From contig CM054060.1 of NCBI GenBank assembly GCA_028641055.1, forward strand, positions 293,308,660-293,372,659: a stretch of DNA of 64,000 nucleotides, read 5' to 3'. Positions 34,478-44,131 of this stretch are shown here, one piece after another (positions within the stretch are counted from its first letter, which is position 1; the number at the start of each line of letters is the position of its first letter). Position numbers and translations under genes: made by a program. This DNA is from Alopecurus myosuroides (taxonomy: Eukaryota > Streptophyta > Magnoliopsida > Poales > Poaceae). The notes under the pieces were generated by a model that saw nothing but the letters and a program-made list of their open reading frames with translations, made no database searches and was not told where the DNA came from.

Positions 34478-35545
34478 TATAACTTCCATTGTTTGAAATA
34501 TTTCGAGAAGAATAATAATCCTTATGTAAATATTAATTGTTCTGTCCTGTAATGACAGAATTTCAGCAATGTTCAAGTTTGAGGTAGTTATGAAATTATT
34601 GTCCAGAATTTTGTCTATATAGTGAAGTGTGAGAAGTAGTGTGTTGATGGTGAATAAATCATTGATATGGTTGCGTTTTGGTTATAACTGGTTTCTCAGT
34701 TTTATCGAGGGTCATTTGTTGCTCAAGACGAGGGGCTTGCACATAGGAAGCGTTGTTTGATTTCGAAATGTATTGTTTATGGAACCATACTGTGTATTGA
34801 GTGCTATTTGTTTGAATAACATGTGTCGATAATTCCAGTTCAGCACCTTACAACTCACAGTTTGTGCCCCGCGGTTGAAGCAAGTTCATGATGGATAGTG
34901 AAATTTGCACATCCCTCTTCACTTGATTTAAATATAAAGTTTTCCATTTATGTTTATGATATTTCCATGATGATGATGATAAAGGCTGATGATGACATGT
35001 GCATTATCCATATTTCATACCCATTATGACAATGATGTTAAAGTGACCTACCTCGGTGGGCACAATGAGACTTCCTTTGTTGGGTTGCGGCCCACATTGG
35101 AAGCACCCTCCACGAGTTGGAGTGAGTGGATGCCGACGGGTGTTCACTCAAGCGATACCGGTATTCGCGATGAGATGAGATGAGCATATAGGCATGTAGG
35201 ACATCATAAAATATGCTAATGAGTGAATGATGATTTGAGTTATGTGAAGTTACTATTTGTCTATGAACTTGTTGAGTCTTTGTACTCACCCTTGTTGCTT
35301 TTGTGTTTTTAGGTAAACACTGAGGACAACATGCATGGGGAGTTATGGGAGTAGCACACTCACCTTCATCACCACACGATTCACTTTTTCATCACAAAAT
35401 CTCAGAACACTTACATTTGATCTTTAGGAGTTTTACCTCATCATTTCTGGTCGTGTTTCTTAATGGAAGTGTCGTTCTAGACGATTTTGGTTATTCATCC
35501 GTTTGTCGTGGTGGTAGCTTAATAACAATTTTGTGGACCGAGTCT
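34478..35545 (+). repeat. Element B, first LTR copy, right part
   Basis: Continues the LTR after the right target duplication TATAA (34478-34482). It matches 38744-39810 plus 55161-55165 with about 98-99% identity. It contains no gene. A pyrimidine tract and AG at about 35300-35313 look like an intron acceptor. The true LTR end is not resolved, because this copy and the second copy both run directly into the same inverted pol fragment. Confidence 0.8.
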
Positions 35546-37793
35546 CATATTTTTTTTTCAAATCCTGATACATCTTTGTCTCTCCAGGATGAACGGTGTA
35601 GGGAGTCCGGTGTGCCTCTCTGGGAATGTCCTCCTTCACCTGAGACTTTTGTGGCACACAAATACGGCCATGAAACCGGACAGCTCCGGTCCCATCTATA
35701 GTAAATTCTCCAGTTCTACCTTCAAGGACGCGCTCTCGGACTCGCTGTAAGAGTCTATCACTTTGTTGCGCCTCTCTCACTCTATCCGGGATAGCTGACT
35801 GAAGGATGAATTGTGTCTTGTCATGTGCTACACCAGCAAAACAATATGATATTCCCATCCTTTCAAAATCAGCAACAAGACAATCGACAGTAGGAGGTAC
35901 AAACTTACGGCTAAGAGCATCTGCAACCACATTCGCCCTGCCTGGGTTCTATTTGATAGTGAGGTCATAGTCCTTTATCAATTCCAGCCACCGTCGTTGC
36001 CTCAAGTTCAACTCCTTCTGTGTGAAGAGGTATTTTAAACTCTTATGGTCAGTGAAAATATCACAAGATTCTCCATAAAGATAATGCCTCCAAAGCTTGA
36101 GTGCAAAGACCACCGCCGCAAGCTCTAGATCATGAGTAGGATAGTTCTGCTCGTGCTTTTTCAATTGCCTAGAAGCATAAGCAATAACCTTCCCATCTTG
36201 CATGAGAACACAACCAAGTCCAACTAGGGAAGCATCAGAGTAGACTGTAAAGCGCTTCCAGGGCTCAGGAAGAGTTAGAATAGGAGCAGTCACTAGACTA
36301 TTCTTGAGAGTGGAGAAGCTATGCTCACATTCATCGGTCCACTTGAATTTCACATCCTTTTGTGTCAGCTTGGTCATTGGCTTTGCTATGATAGAAAAAT
36401 CCTTCACAAACTTCCTATAATAACCTGCCAAGCCCAAGAAACTCCTCACTTCCTTGACATTGGATGGTCTCGGCCAATCTATAATGGTAGAAACCTTACT
36501 AGGATCAACCAAGATGCCATGTTGATTGATAACATGACCTAGAAAAGCCACTTCCGAAAGCCAAAACTCACATTTCTTTAACTTTCCATAAAATTTATTA
36601 TTCTTCAAAGTCTCAAGCACGAGTCTCAAATGGCGCTCATGCTCCTCTTCATTCTTGGAATAAATAAGGATGTCATCAATGAACACTACCACAAAAGTAT
36701 CAAGGAACCCACGTAGCATGTTGTTAATTGTCTCCATAAAGATTGCAGGAGCATTGGTTAGTCCAAAAGACATAACTTTGTATTCATAATGACCATATTT
36801 AGCGCAAAAAGCAGTCTTTTCAATGTCTTGTTCCCGCACACGAATTTGATTGTAGCCAGATTGGAGATCAATCTTCGAGAACACCTTAGCTCCATTAAGC
36901 TGATCAAACAAGTCCTCGATGCGAGGCAATGGATATTTGTTCTTGATGGTTACCGCATTAAGAGCATGATAATCAACACACTTTCGCCAACTGCCATCCC
37001 TCTTGGAAGTAAACATAACAGGTGCTCCCCAAGGTGAGACACTACGGCGAATCAAACCTTTGGATAACATATCGTCCGGCTGCTTGTTCAACTCTTCTTG
37101 AAATGGTCTTGATAGTCGATAAGGAGCCATAGATATAGGCCGAGTGCCAGGAATAAGATCAATACGAAACTCCACATCGCGTTCTGGTGGCATACCAGGA
37201 AGCTCGTTGGGGAATACATCTGGGTAGTCTCGTACCACTGGGATCGACTCAACTAACAAGGAGGTGCTTGGTGTCTCAACAAGAGCCAACAATAACCCCA
37301 TCTTGACTGGTTGTTGCCCAGGAAATAAGCTAGCCAAGACAAATAAAGAGTGTGAAGGAGCAGTTCCTTGAAAGATCAACTCCTCGCCGGATGGGGCCTG
37401 TAGAGATACAGTCTTCCAAAAACATGATATCACGGCGCGATAGCGATGCAACCAATCCATGCCAAGAATAACATCAAAAGGCTTAAGTGGAATGACCATA
37501 AGGTTAGCTACAAAATCTTCATCGTCTATAGATATAACACAACCAGGACAAACTATGGAAGAAGAAATCAGTCCACCGGGAGAACTAACGACCGCTGATT
37601 GTCCAATCTATTGTCGAGATAAATTAGCTTTATTTGCAAACTCTAGCGAAACAAACGAATAAGTAGCTCCAGAATCAAAGAGAACCAGTGCATCATGAGA
37701 ATCAACTGGAAGTGTACCTGTGATGATATCTGGACGTCGTAGAGAAGCACCGGTCGGCATGGCATAGACCCTAGGTTGTGGTGGAGCAGATGG
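35546..37793 (-). pseudogene. pol: Captured, inverted chromovirus pol fragment in element B
   Basis: On the minus strand: protease (VLFDSGATYSFVS, then [14 protein letters not shown]), RT ([30 protein letters not shown]), RNase H ([26 protein letters not shown]), and the start of the integrase zinc finger up to DLKKKY. The rest of integrase is missing. Stops lie at 37610-37608 and 35951-35949 (both TAG). The stop after YDLTIK falls where related elements continue into the NPGRANVVADALSR motif. The fragment is opposite in orientation to element B, whose PPT and LTRs read plus, so it is cargo. Its right end is followed by a 32-bp piece of the B LTR. Confidence 0.85.
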
Positions 37794-37892
37794 TGGGACT
37801 ATAGCAGCATGTACCTTTTAACTTCTACGTTAGTTCGGGTAGTAGTAAAGCGAGGAAGAATTCGGGGACGAATTCTGTTTAAGGGGATAAGA
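37794..37892 (+). other. 3' end of the element B internal region: LTR-derived 32-mer and PPT
   Basis: 37794-37825 repeats 18796-18827 of the first LTR with one mismatch. Then comes 'ttcggggacgaattctgttt' and the purine-rich AAGGGGATAAGAATG immediately before TGATACCCC. This is the usual chromovirus-style PPT and fixes plus orientation. Confidence 0.75.
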
Positions 37893-39810
37893 ATGTGATA
37901 CCCCAAATTTCTATGCTAGTTTTGTATGCCTAATTAATCTTGTAGAAATTAAATAGGCTCAGGAGGTTATTTGAATGTGATTTGAAAAGAGGAAATTAGA
38001 GAAAAATAAAATAAAAGAACAAATTAGTGTTAGTGGTAGCACTTGAACCGGTGACATATGGTGAGATTGCACAAAGTTGTAACCATTTGATCTGTGCGTT
38101 GGTATTATTATAGTAGCAGTCTGCTTGTACTTATCGAGACAACTAGAACAGAGAAACTCATGGACTGGGCCTAAGGCCTTGGACTCGGAGTCCATGCCCA
38201 GCTTGGCCACGATTCCTAGCGTTTTAGGTCAGGGCGGTTCTCCTCCTATCGTAGCACTACCCCTGCCTTCCCAATCGAAGCCGCCACCATAAGGTTGTTC
38301 AATTGAACCTGCTGCTGCTAGGTCCGCGGGCGATCTGCCGGATCAAGTTTTCGTCTCACGTTTTGGGTATAGAGAACCGATTATTCCTGCAGTTTGCTAG
38401 CTCCCTCTTAACCTGTACGTGTGTTTCTCTGTACCGATTCAGTTAGAGAATATACTGCAGTTTCTGTCAAGTACTGTAACCTTTGAGTTGAATTCTGGGT
38501 TGATCTGCACATAATTTCGAATTACAATTTGAATGGAAGTTGTAGAGCATGTTTCAGCCTTTCCGTAGAATTTTTAATTGCACAATTTGGTTGAGCAGTT
38601 TGCTCGCAGCGTTCCGTTTAGTTTACTGTCCAGAACTGTTTAATTCCTGTACACCATGGCCTCCTTTACAACTTTAGGCATTATAAACATTGGAATTAAA
38701 TTATGGGCTGAACATAAAGGTTGTGGAGAATGTTTTCTGATCGTATAACTTCCATTGTTTGAAATATTTCGAGAAGAATAATAATTCTTATGTAAATATT
38801 AATTGTTCTGTCCTGTAATGACAGAATTTCAGCAATGTTCAAGTTTGAGGTAGTTATGAAATTATTGTCCAGAATTTTGTCTATATAGTGAAGTGTGAGA
38901 AGTAGCGTGTTGATGGTGAATATATCATCGCTATGGTCGCGTTTTGGTTATAGCTGGTTTCTCAGTTTTATCGAGGGTCATTTGTTGCTCAAGAGGAGGG
39001 GCTTGCACATAGGAAGCGTTGTTTGATTTCGAAATGTATTGTTTATGGAACCATACTATGTATTGAGTGCTATTTGTTTGAATAACATGTGTCGATAATT
39101 CCAGTTCAGCACCTTACAACTCACAGTTTGTGCCCCGCGGTTGAAGCAAGTTCATGATGGATAGTGAAATTTGCACATCTCTCTTCACTTGATTTAAATA
39201 TAAAGTTTTCCATTTATGTTTATGATATTTCCATGATGATGATGATAAAGGCTGATGATGACATGTGCATTATCCATATTTCATACCCATTATGACAATG
39301 ATGTTAAAGTGACCTACTTCGGTGGGCACAATGAGACTTCCTTTGTTGGGTTGCGGCCCACATTGGAAGCACCCTCCACGAGTTGGAGTGAGTGGATGCC
39401 GACGGGTGTTCACTCAAGCGATACCGGTATTCGCGATGAGATGAGATGAGCATATAGGCATGTAGGACATCATAAAATATGCTAATGAGTGAATGATGAT
39501 TTGAGTTATGTGAAGTTACTATTTGTCTATGAACTTGTTGAGTCTTTGTACTCACCCTTGTTGCTTTTGTGTTTTTAGGTAAACACTGAGGACAACATGC
39601 ATGGGGAGTTATGGGAGTAGCACACTCACCTTCATCACCACACGATTCACTTTTTCATCACAAAATCTCAGAACACTTACATTTGATCTTTAGGAGTTTT
39701 ACCTCATCATTTCTGGTCGTGTTTCTTAATGGAAGTGTCGTTCTAGACGATTTTGGTTATTCATCCGTTTGTCGTGGTGGTAGCTTAATAATAATTTTGT
39801 GGACCGAGTC
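37893..39810 (+). repeat. Element B, second LTR copy
   Basis: Begins TGATACCCCAAATTTC directly after the PPT. It aligns with 18224-19219 plus 34483-35545 but lacks about 140 bases after 'gttttcgtctc' (38341-38356). It is cut at 39810 by element F, with GAGTC duplicated. No gene. Confidence 0.88.
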
Positions 39811-40698
39811 TGTCGGGGGGTTACCCCCGAGTAGGGTAAAGACAGGTGGTAAAGGCAGCTTACAGAAGAGAGGTTTGGTCGAGTAGCCGACTACCTGGTA
39901 CTCGCTACCCGGTCGACTGCTACTCGGTCTCACCTCAAGATGACCAGAAGGAGATATCAATCAAGTTCTATCCTTTCGAGTAGAAGGATTGGCCCGAGTA
40001 CAAATTGGCGGGAACCTACTCGGGCCAGAAAGTCAAAGGAGCCGTTCTGACACAGGATCCCGCGTATCCTGGGTCCGTACTTGGCAGCATTCGAACTACT
40101 GTTCATCTGGGACCGGCCTGCCTGACAGTGACAGCATGGAAGCAGGCCGTGGCAGGATAAGGGGGGCCTACTCTGTGCCTAGGTACAGTGATACCAGTCT
40201 GTCCCCTAGTTTTGCCCAACGACTTTACAGAAGCAGCCAAGGTTAGGAACCAAAGCTGTCAGCGGGTACTCGGAGAAAGGACGATGTGCACACTATGTCG
40301 ACACTTGTCTAGATTTGGACGTATCCGGCTGGGCGCCATGTATATAAGGTGCCCCGCCGCCTCCTGCGCGAGGCACGCTAACAGTTGCTCACTGGGAACC
40401 CTAGAAACCCTAAGTTCTTGACCTAGCTCTACTCGGAGAGGAGAGAGAAGCTACTCGGTAGCGATATCATTTGTACTGTGGCTACTCGGAGAGACATCAT
40501 AATACATAGAGAAAGGCAGGAGTAGGGGTTTTACCTCCTCACGAGGGCCCTGAACCTGGGTACATCGTGTTGTTTGTGTTGTGTGGATCTTACCTCACGC
40601 GGCTACTCGTCGCGTGATCCCTCCCCGGACACCTCCAGCGTCCATCGTCCCCACATCTTTAGCCATCCCATGGCATCTGCCGTGACACCACCACGACA
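39811..40698 (+). repeat. 5' LTR of element F (888 bp)
   Basis: TGTCGGGGGG...CCACGACA. It carries TACTCGG or CCGAGTA at least eight times (39827, 39921, 39994, 40017, 40267, 40430, 40452, 40483). The TATA box is at 40341, and the gag ATG (40670) lies inside its 3' end. Confidence 0.97.
40341..40348 (+). promoter_or_regulatory. TATA box of the F LTR promoter
   Basis: TATATAAG follows 'gggcgccatg' and precedes a GC-rich start region, about 330 bp before the gag ATG. The copy in the 3' LTR is identical. Confidence 0.75.
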
Positions 40699-43600
40699 GT
40701 TGGCGCCCACCGTGGGGCAACCAGCGGCGCTGGCTGGAGTTTCTGTTCGGACGGGATCTTCTTCGGCGGAGCGCGTAGTTTGTGGCCTTGTCCACAGATT
40801 CGGCTCCTTCGACTTCGTCACCGACAACGCCGGCTGTTTCGGCGGCATGGCCATGCCCGAGGGCGGCTCGGTGATCTCCTTCGGCTCGCATCTCGTCTAC
40901 GTCGCCACCGTCGCCAACAGCGCCTACCCCGAGCTGGTGCATGACGCGGAGGATCCTCCTGCGGTGGTTGCTGCTCGCGGAAGGCCTGCATGCAGCTCTG
41001 CATGCTGCGCTGAGGTGATGGTGACGGGTTTGGCGGCGAACACTGGCGCAGCTGCTACTGGCGCTGCGGCCGTCGTCGAGGAGGTTGACGACCCGCCTGC
41101 TGGTGGCAGGAATCACCGGCCCTACGAGAAGGAGAGCAACTTGCCACCTTCCACGTCTACGGTCATCCCCGCGTCTGCTGCGCGAACCGGCATGCCCACT
41201 CCCACCGACATCGAGCTCCTAGCCGCGAGGGAGCAGCTCGAGCGGCAACGCCAGGAACTGCTTGCCGAGCAGGCGGAGTTGGAGAAGATCAGGCTCGAGC
41301 TGAGTCTGGACCAGCTCGAGTACAACAAGGCTCACGGCTTCACGCCGGTCGCCAGGAGGCCCAGCAGAGTAGGCGCTACGCGGCGCAACTTGGGTGCCGA
41401 GATGGCGACAGTTGCGGAGGTGCCCGCGCAGTCCGCCACCGCGAACACCTTCACAAGGCCAAGGTACAGCACACCCGCCAAGACGCTCAGAGCTGCACAG
41501 GCCGTGGCTGCCGAGTTGCCGCGCCTGGATGGAGAGGCGCGTCTCAGGCAGCAGGAGAGGCTCAACGAGTTGGTGTTGGAGGCCGCTAGGCAGAACGAGG
41601 AGTTCCGGAAGGCCAACCCGGGAGCTGGAGCTTCGCAGGTGGTTCATTCGCACGCGGCTAGATCTAACGATCAGGCCTCGTCTCCGCATCCCAGCCGCGA
41701 GAAGAGCCGCAGCGGGCGTTCGGGTAGAGACAGGCAAATGCAGGTGTATGACCCGGCTGCTGCCGCGAAACAGGTTGCTGTGCCGCAGCAGCCCGGGCAG
41801 GAACACAACGCTGCAAGAGCAGGCTCTCAAGCCCATCAAGCTCAAAGCCGTGCCCGAGAAGCCGCGCGTCCGGGTACTTCTCGGCAACCCGCAGCTCAGC
41901 CTACTCGGCAGAGGCAGCAGCCGCGCCCGGTGGCACCAGTCGCCAACCCGGTGGAGCAGCCCGCAGCTATGCAGGTGGATAGGTATGATGATGGCTACTC
42001 GGCTATGGAGATGGCTGGTTATGACATTCATGACCGTGTTGGTGAGCGTGTGTTGGTGCCTGGAGATGCAAGGCACCAGCTGGACCGTATCAGCTTGTCG
42101 GCGCGGCTTGAGAGCACGGGTCCTCCTGGCCCCGAGTGCTTTGGCCCGCGCATCATGAACGAGCCTTCCGTGAAGGGTTTCCAGCGTGCAAGGGGCACCA
42201 AGAGTTACAATGGCAGCACCAAGCCCGAAGATTGGCTCAATGACTACGTCACCGCAGTCCACATTGCGGGCGGCAACAGGAGATGGGCAGTGCGGTACGT
42301 CCCGCAGATGCTAGAGGGTCCAGCTCGCACTTGGCTCAACAACTTGCCCAAGCACAGCATAAATTGCTGGCTGGATTTCTCGGACGCCTTCGTCAGCAAC
42401 TTCACCAGCACCTACAAGAGGCCGAATAGGCCACAGCAGCTGTCCGCTTGCAGGCAGCGAGAAGACGAGACAGACCGCGAGTACCTTACTCGGTGGAGCA
42501 CCTTGAGGAACACTTGTGAGGGTGTGAATGAGGCACAGGCCATCACTTGGTTTGCGCAGGGTTGCCGACATGGCAGCATGCTTTGGCAGAGATTGCAGAG
42601 GGAGATGCCGAACACCCTGGCCGAGACCATCAAGATTGCAGATCAGTACGCACTCGGTGATCCTACTCAGCCACTGATGGACTCCTCTGAGCCGAGAAGA
42701 AACTTCAACAGCAGCAAGCGCAACGAGTTCCGCAACAAGCGCCGAGTAGATACTCGGTATGACCCCGAGGAGGTGAATGCAGTGAATGTTGGAGGTGGTG
42801 GTGGCCAAAGGCAGAAACCTGCTGGAGCCTACGGGCAGAACCAGAATCAGGGCCAAGGCAACAAGAAGCCATTTCGCGCCTCTCAGTCGGGTAGCGGGAA
42901 CTCCGAGCAGCCGAAGAAGTTTGTCTTTGACGACATGAAGGATGGCCCGTGCAGCTTTCACACTCATCATCCTTCGAGGCCTGCGAACCATACTACTCGG
43001 CAATGCGAATGGTGGGATGTGATCAAGAGTGATGGCTTGCCTCCTCCTCCTCCCCTGCCAGCCGCCAATGCTACTGTTCAGCCTACTCGCGCACCCGCAG
43101 CTCGGCCGCCAGTGTACCCGAGAAGAGAGAATGTCAACCAGGTGGCTTTAGGAGCCAACCGGAACTTCAACAATGAGAGATACCGCAACAACAACAACAA
43201 CTACAACCGCAACAACAACAACAGAGGCAACAACAACTATCAAGGCAGCAACAATGGCAACAATGGCAACAATGGGGGCAATGGCTCCAACCAGTACCAA
43301 GAGCACCATGAGAGCTATATGATCTTCACTTCTGAGGCAGTCGACAAGCAGTCACAGCACAGGCGGACCATGGAGGTCAACGCAGTGATTCCTGCTGTCC
43401 CTCACTACATGTATTGGTGTGACCAGGAGATCAGGTGGACTCGGGCAGATCATCCCAAGGTGATGCCCAATCCGGGTACCTATGCCTTGGTGTTGGATCC
43501 CACCTTCCTGGGCCCCGAGAAGAATGTGAGGTTCAGCAAGGTGCTAATCGACAACGGCAGCAGCATCAACATTGTGTACAAGGACACACTCGAGAAGCTT

Positions 43601-44131
43601 GGCCTAGCCGAGAACATGATGCTGCCCAGCAAGACCACCTTCCATGGCATTGTGCCCGGGATCTCATGCAACCCGATTGGCCGAGTATGGATTGATGTGC
43701 TATTCGGTACCCGAGAGAACTGCCGCACAGAGCGCCTGCAGTTCGAAGTGGTGGATCATCAGAGCCCCTATCATGCTCTACTCGGCAGGCCTGCTCTGAG
43801 CAAGTTCATGGCCTCTACTCATGTGGCTTATCTGAAGATGCAGATCCCTGGCCCCAATGGCATCATCACCATCTCGGGAGATTACAAGAAGTCCATGGAG
43901 TGTGCCTCTGCTAGCTCCCAGCTGGCGGAATCAATGGTGATTGCTGCCGAGAAGAAGAAGATGTACGAGGTGGTGGCCATGGCTCAGTCCGCACAAGCTG
44001 GCGCACAAGGTGTGCCGAGTACCCAGCATGGTACTGCTTTCCAAGCTGCCAAGGAGACCAAGACAGTCCAGGTTGACCCCGAGTTCCCGGAGCGCGTGGC
44101 CATCATTGGTGCCGGGTTGGCGGAGAAATAG
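40670..44131 (+). CDS. gag: Gag-protease polyprotein of element F
   Basis: About 1153 codons from the first in-frame ATG (40670, 29 bp inside the LTR) to the UAG at 44129-44131. Order: a conserved N-terminal region (residues 1-110); a long coiled coil (REQLERQRQELLAEQAELEK, about 185-215); a disordered Arg/Ala/Gln-rich linker; the retrotransposon gag domain (about 505-665, WLNDYVTAVHIAGGNRRWAV); a CSFHTHHPS...QCEWW cluster that may replace a normal CCHC knuckle; an Asn-rich tract (about 835-875); and an aspartic protease with IDNGSSINIVY (about 960) and LLGRPALSKF (about 1038). Gag assembles the particle and the protease matures it. No stop or frameshift is present, in contrast to element E. 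The start codon lies in the LTR, so the same ATG is also present in the 3' LTR. Confidence 0.93.
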   Translation: MASAVTPPRQLAPTVGQPAALAGVSVRTGSSSAERVVCGLVHRFGSFDFVTDNAGCFGGMAMPEGGSVISFGSHLVYVATVANSAYPELVHDAEDPPAVVAARGRPACSSACCAEVMVTGLAANTGAAATGAAAVVEEVDDPPAGGRNHRPYEKESNLPPSTSTVIPASAARTGMPTPTDIELLAAREQLERQRQELLAEQAELEKIRLELSLDQLEYNKAHGFTPVARRPSRVGATRRNLGAEMATVAEVPAQSATANTFTRPRYSTPAKTLRAAQAVAAELPRLDGEARLRQQERLNELVLEAARQNEEFRKANPGAGASQVVHSHAARSNDQASSPHPSREKSRSGRSGRDRQMQVYDPAAAAKQVAVPQQPGQEHNAARAGSQAHQAQSRAREAARPGTSRQPAAQPTRQRQQPRPVAPVANPVEQPAAMQVDRYDDGYSAMEMAGYDIHDRVGERVLVPGDARHQLDRISLSARLESTGPPGPECFGPRIMNEPSVKGFQRARGTKSYNGSTKPEDWLNDYVTAVHIAGGNRRWAVRYVPQMLEGPARTWLNNLPKHSINCWLDFSDAFVSNFTSTYKRPNRPQQLSACRQREDETDREYLTRWSTLRNTCEGVNEAQAITWFAQGCRHGSMLWQRLQREMPNTLAETIKIADQYALGDPTQPLMDSSEPRRNFNSSKRNEFRNKRRVDTRYDPEEVNAVNVGGGGGQRQKPAGAYGQNQNQGQGNKKPFRASQSGSGNSEQPKKFVFDDMKDGPCSFHTHHPSRPANHTTRQCEWWDVIKSDGLPPPPPLPAANATVQPTRAPAARPPVYPRRENVNQVALGANRNFNNERYRNNNNNYNRNNNNRGNNNYQGSNNGNNGNNGGNGSNQYQEHHESYMIFTSEAVDKQSQHRRTMEVNAVIPAVPHYMYWCDQEIRWTRADHPKVMPNPGTYALVLDPTFLGPEKNVRFSKVLIDNGSSINIVYKDTLEKLGLAENMMLPSKTTFHGIVPGISCNPIGRVWIDVLFGTRENCRTERLQFEVVDHQSPYHALLGRPALSKFMASTHVAYLKMQIPGPNGIITISGDYKKSMECASASSQLAESMVIAAEKKKMYEVVAMAQSAQAGAQGVPSTQHGTAFQAAKETKTVQVDPEFPERVAIIGAGLAEK
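40700..40718 (+). other. Primer binding site of element F
   Basis: TTGGCGCCCACCGTGGGGC lies one base after the LTR end. It falls inside the gag reading frame and encodes LAPTVGQ. Confidence 0.82.
44129..44131 (+). promoter_or_regulatory. In-frame UAG between protease and RT (candidate readthrough site)
   Basis: The context GCGGAGAAATAGGAA is identical in element E (30142-30144, minus). The frame stays open on both sides in F. Readthrough is inferred from conservation and not seen directly. Confidence 0.6.

Noticed and set aside
42262..43003. Frames antisense to gag in F (for example 41219-42262 and 42311-43003)
   Set aside because: They mirror the codon bias of gag, carry no recognisable domain and lack a conserved promoter, unlike the true antisense gene.
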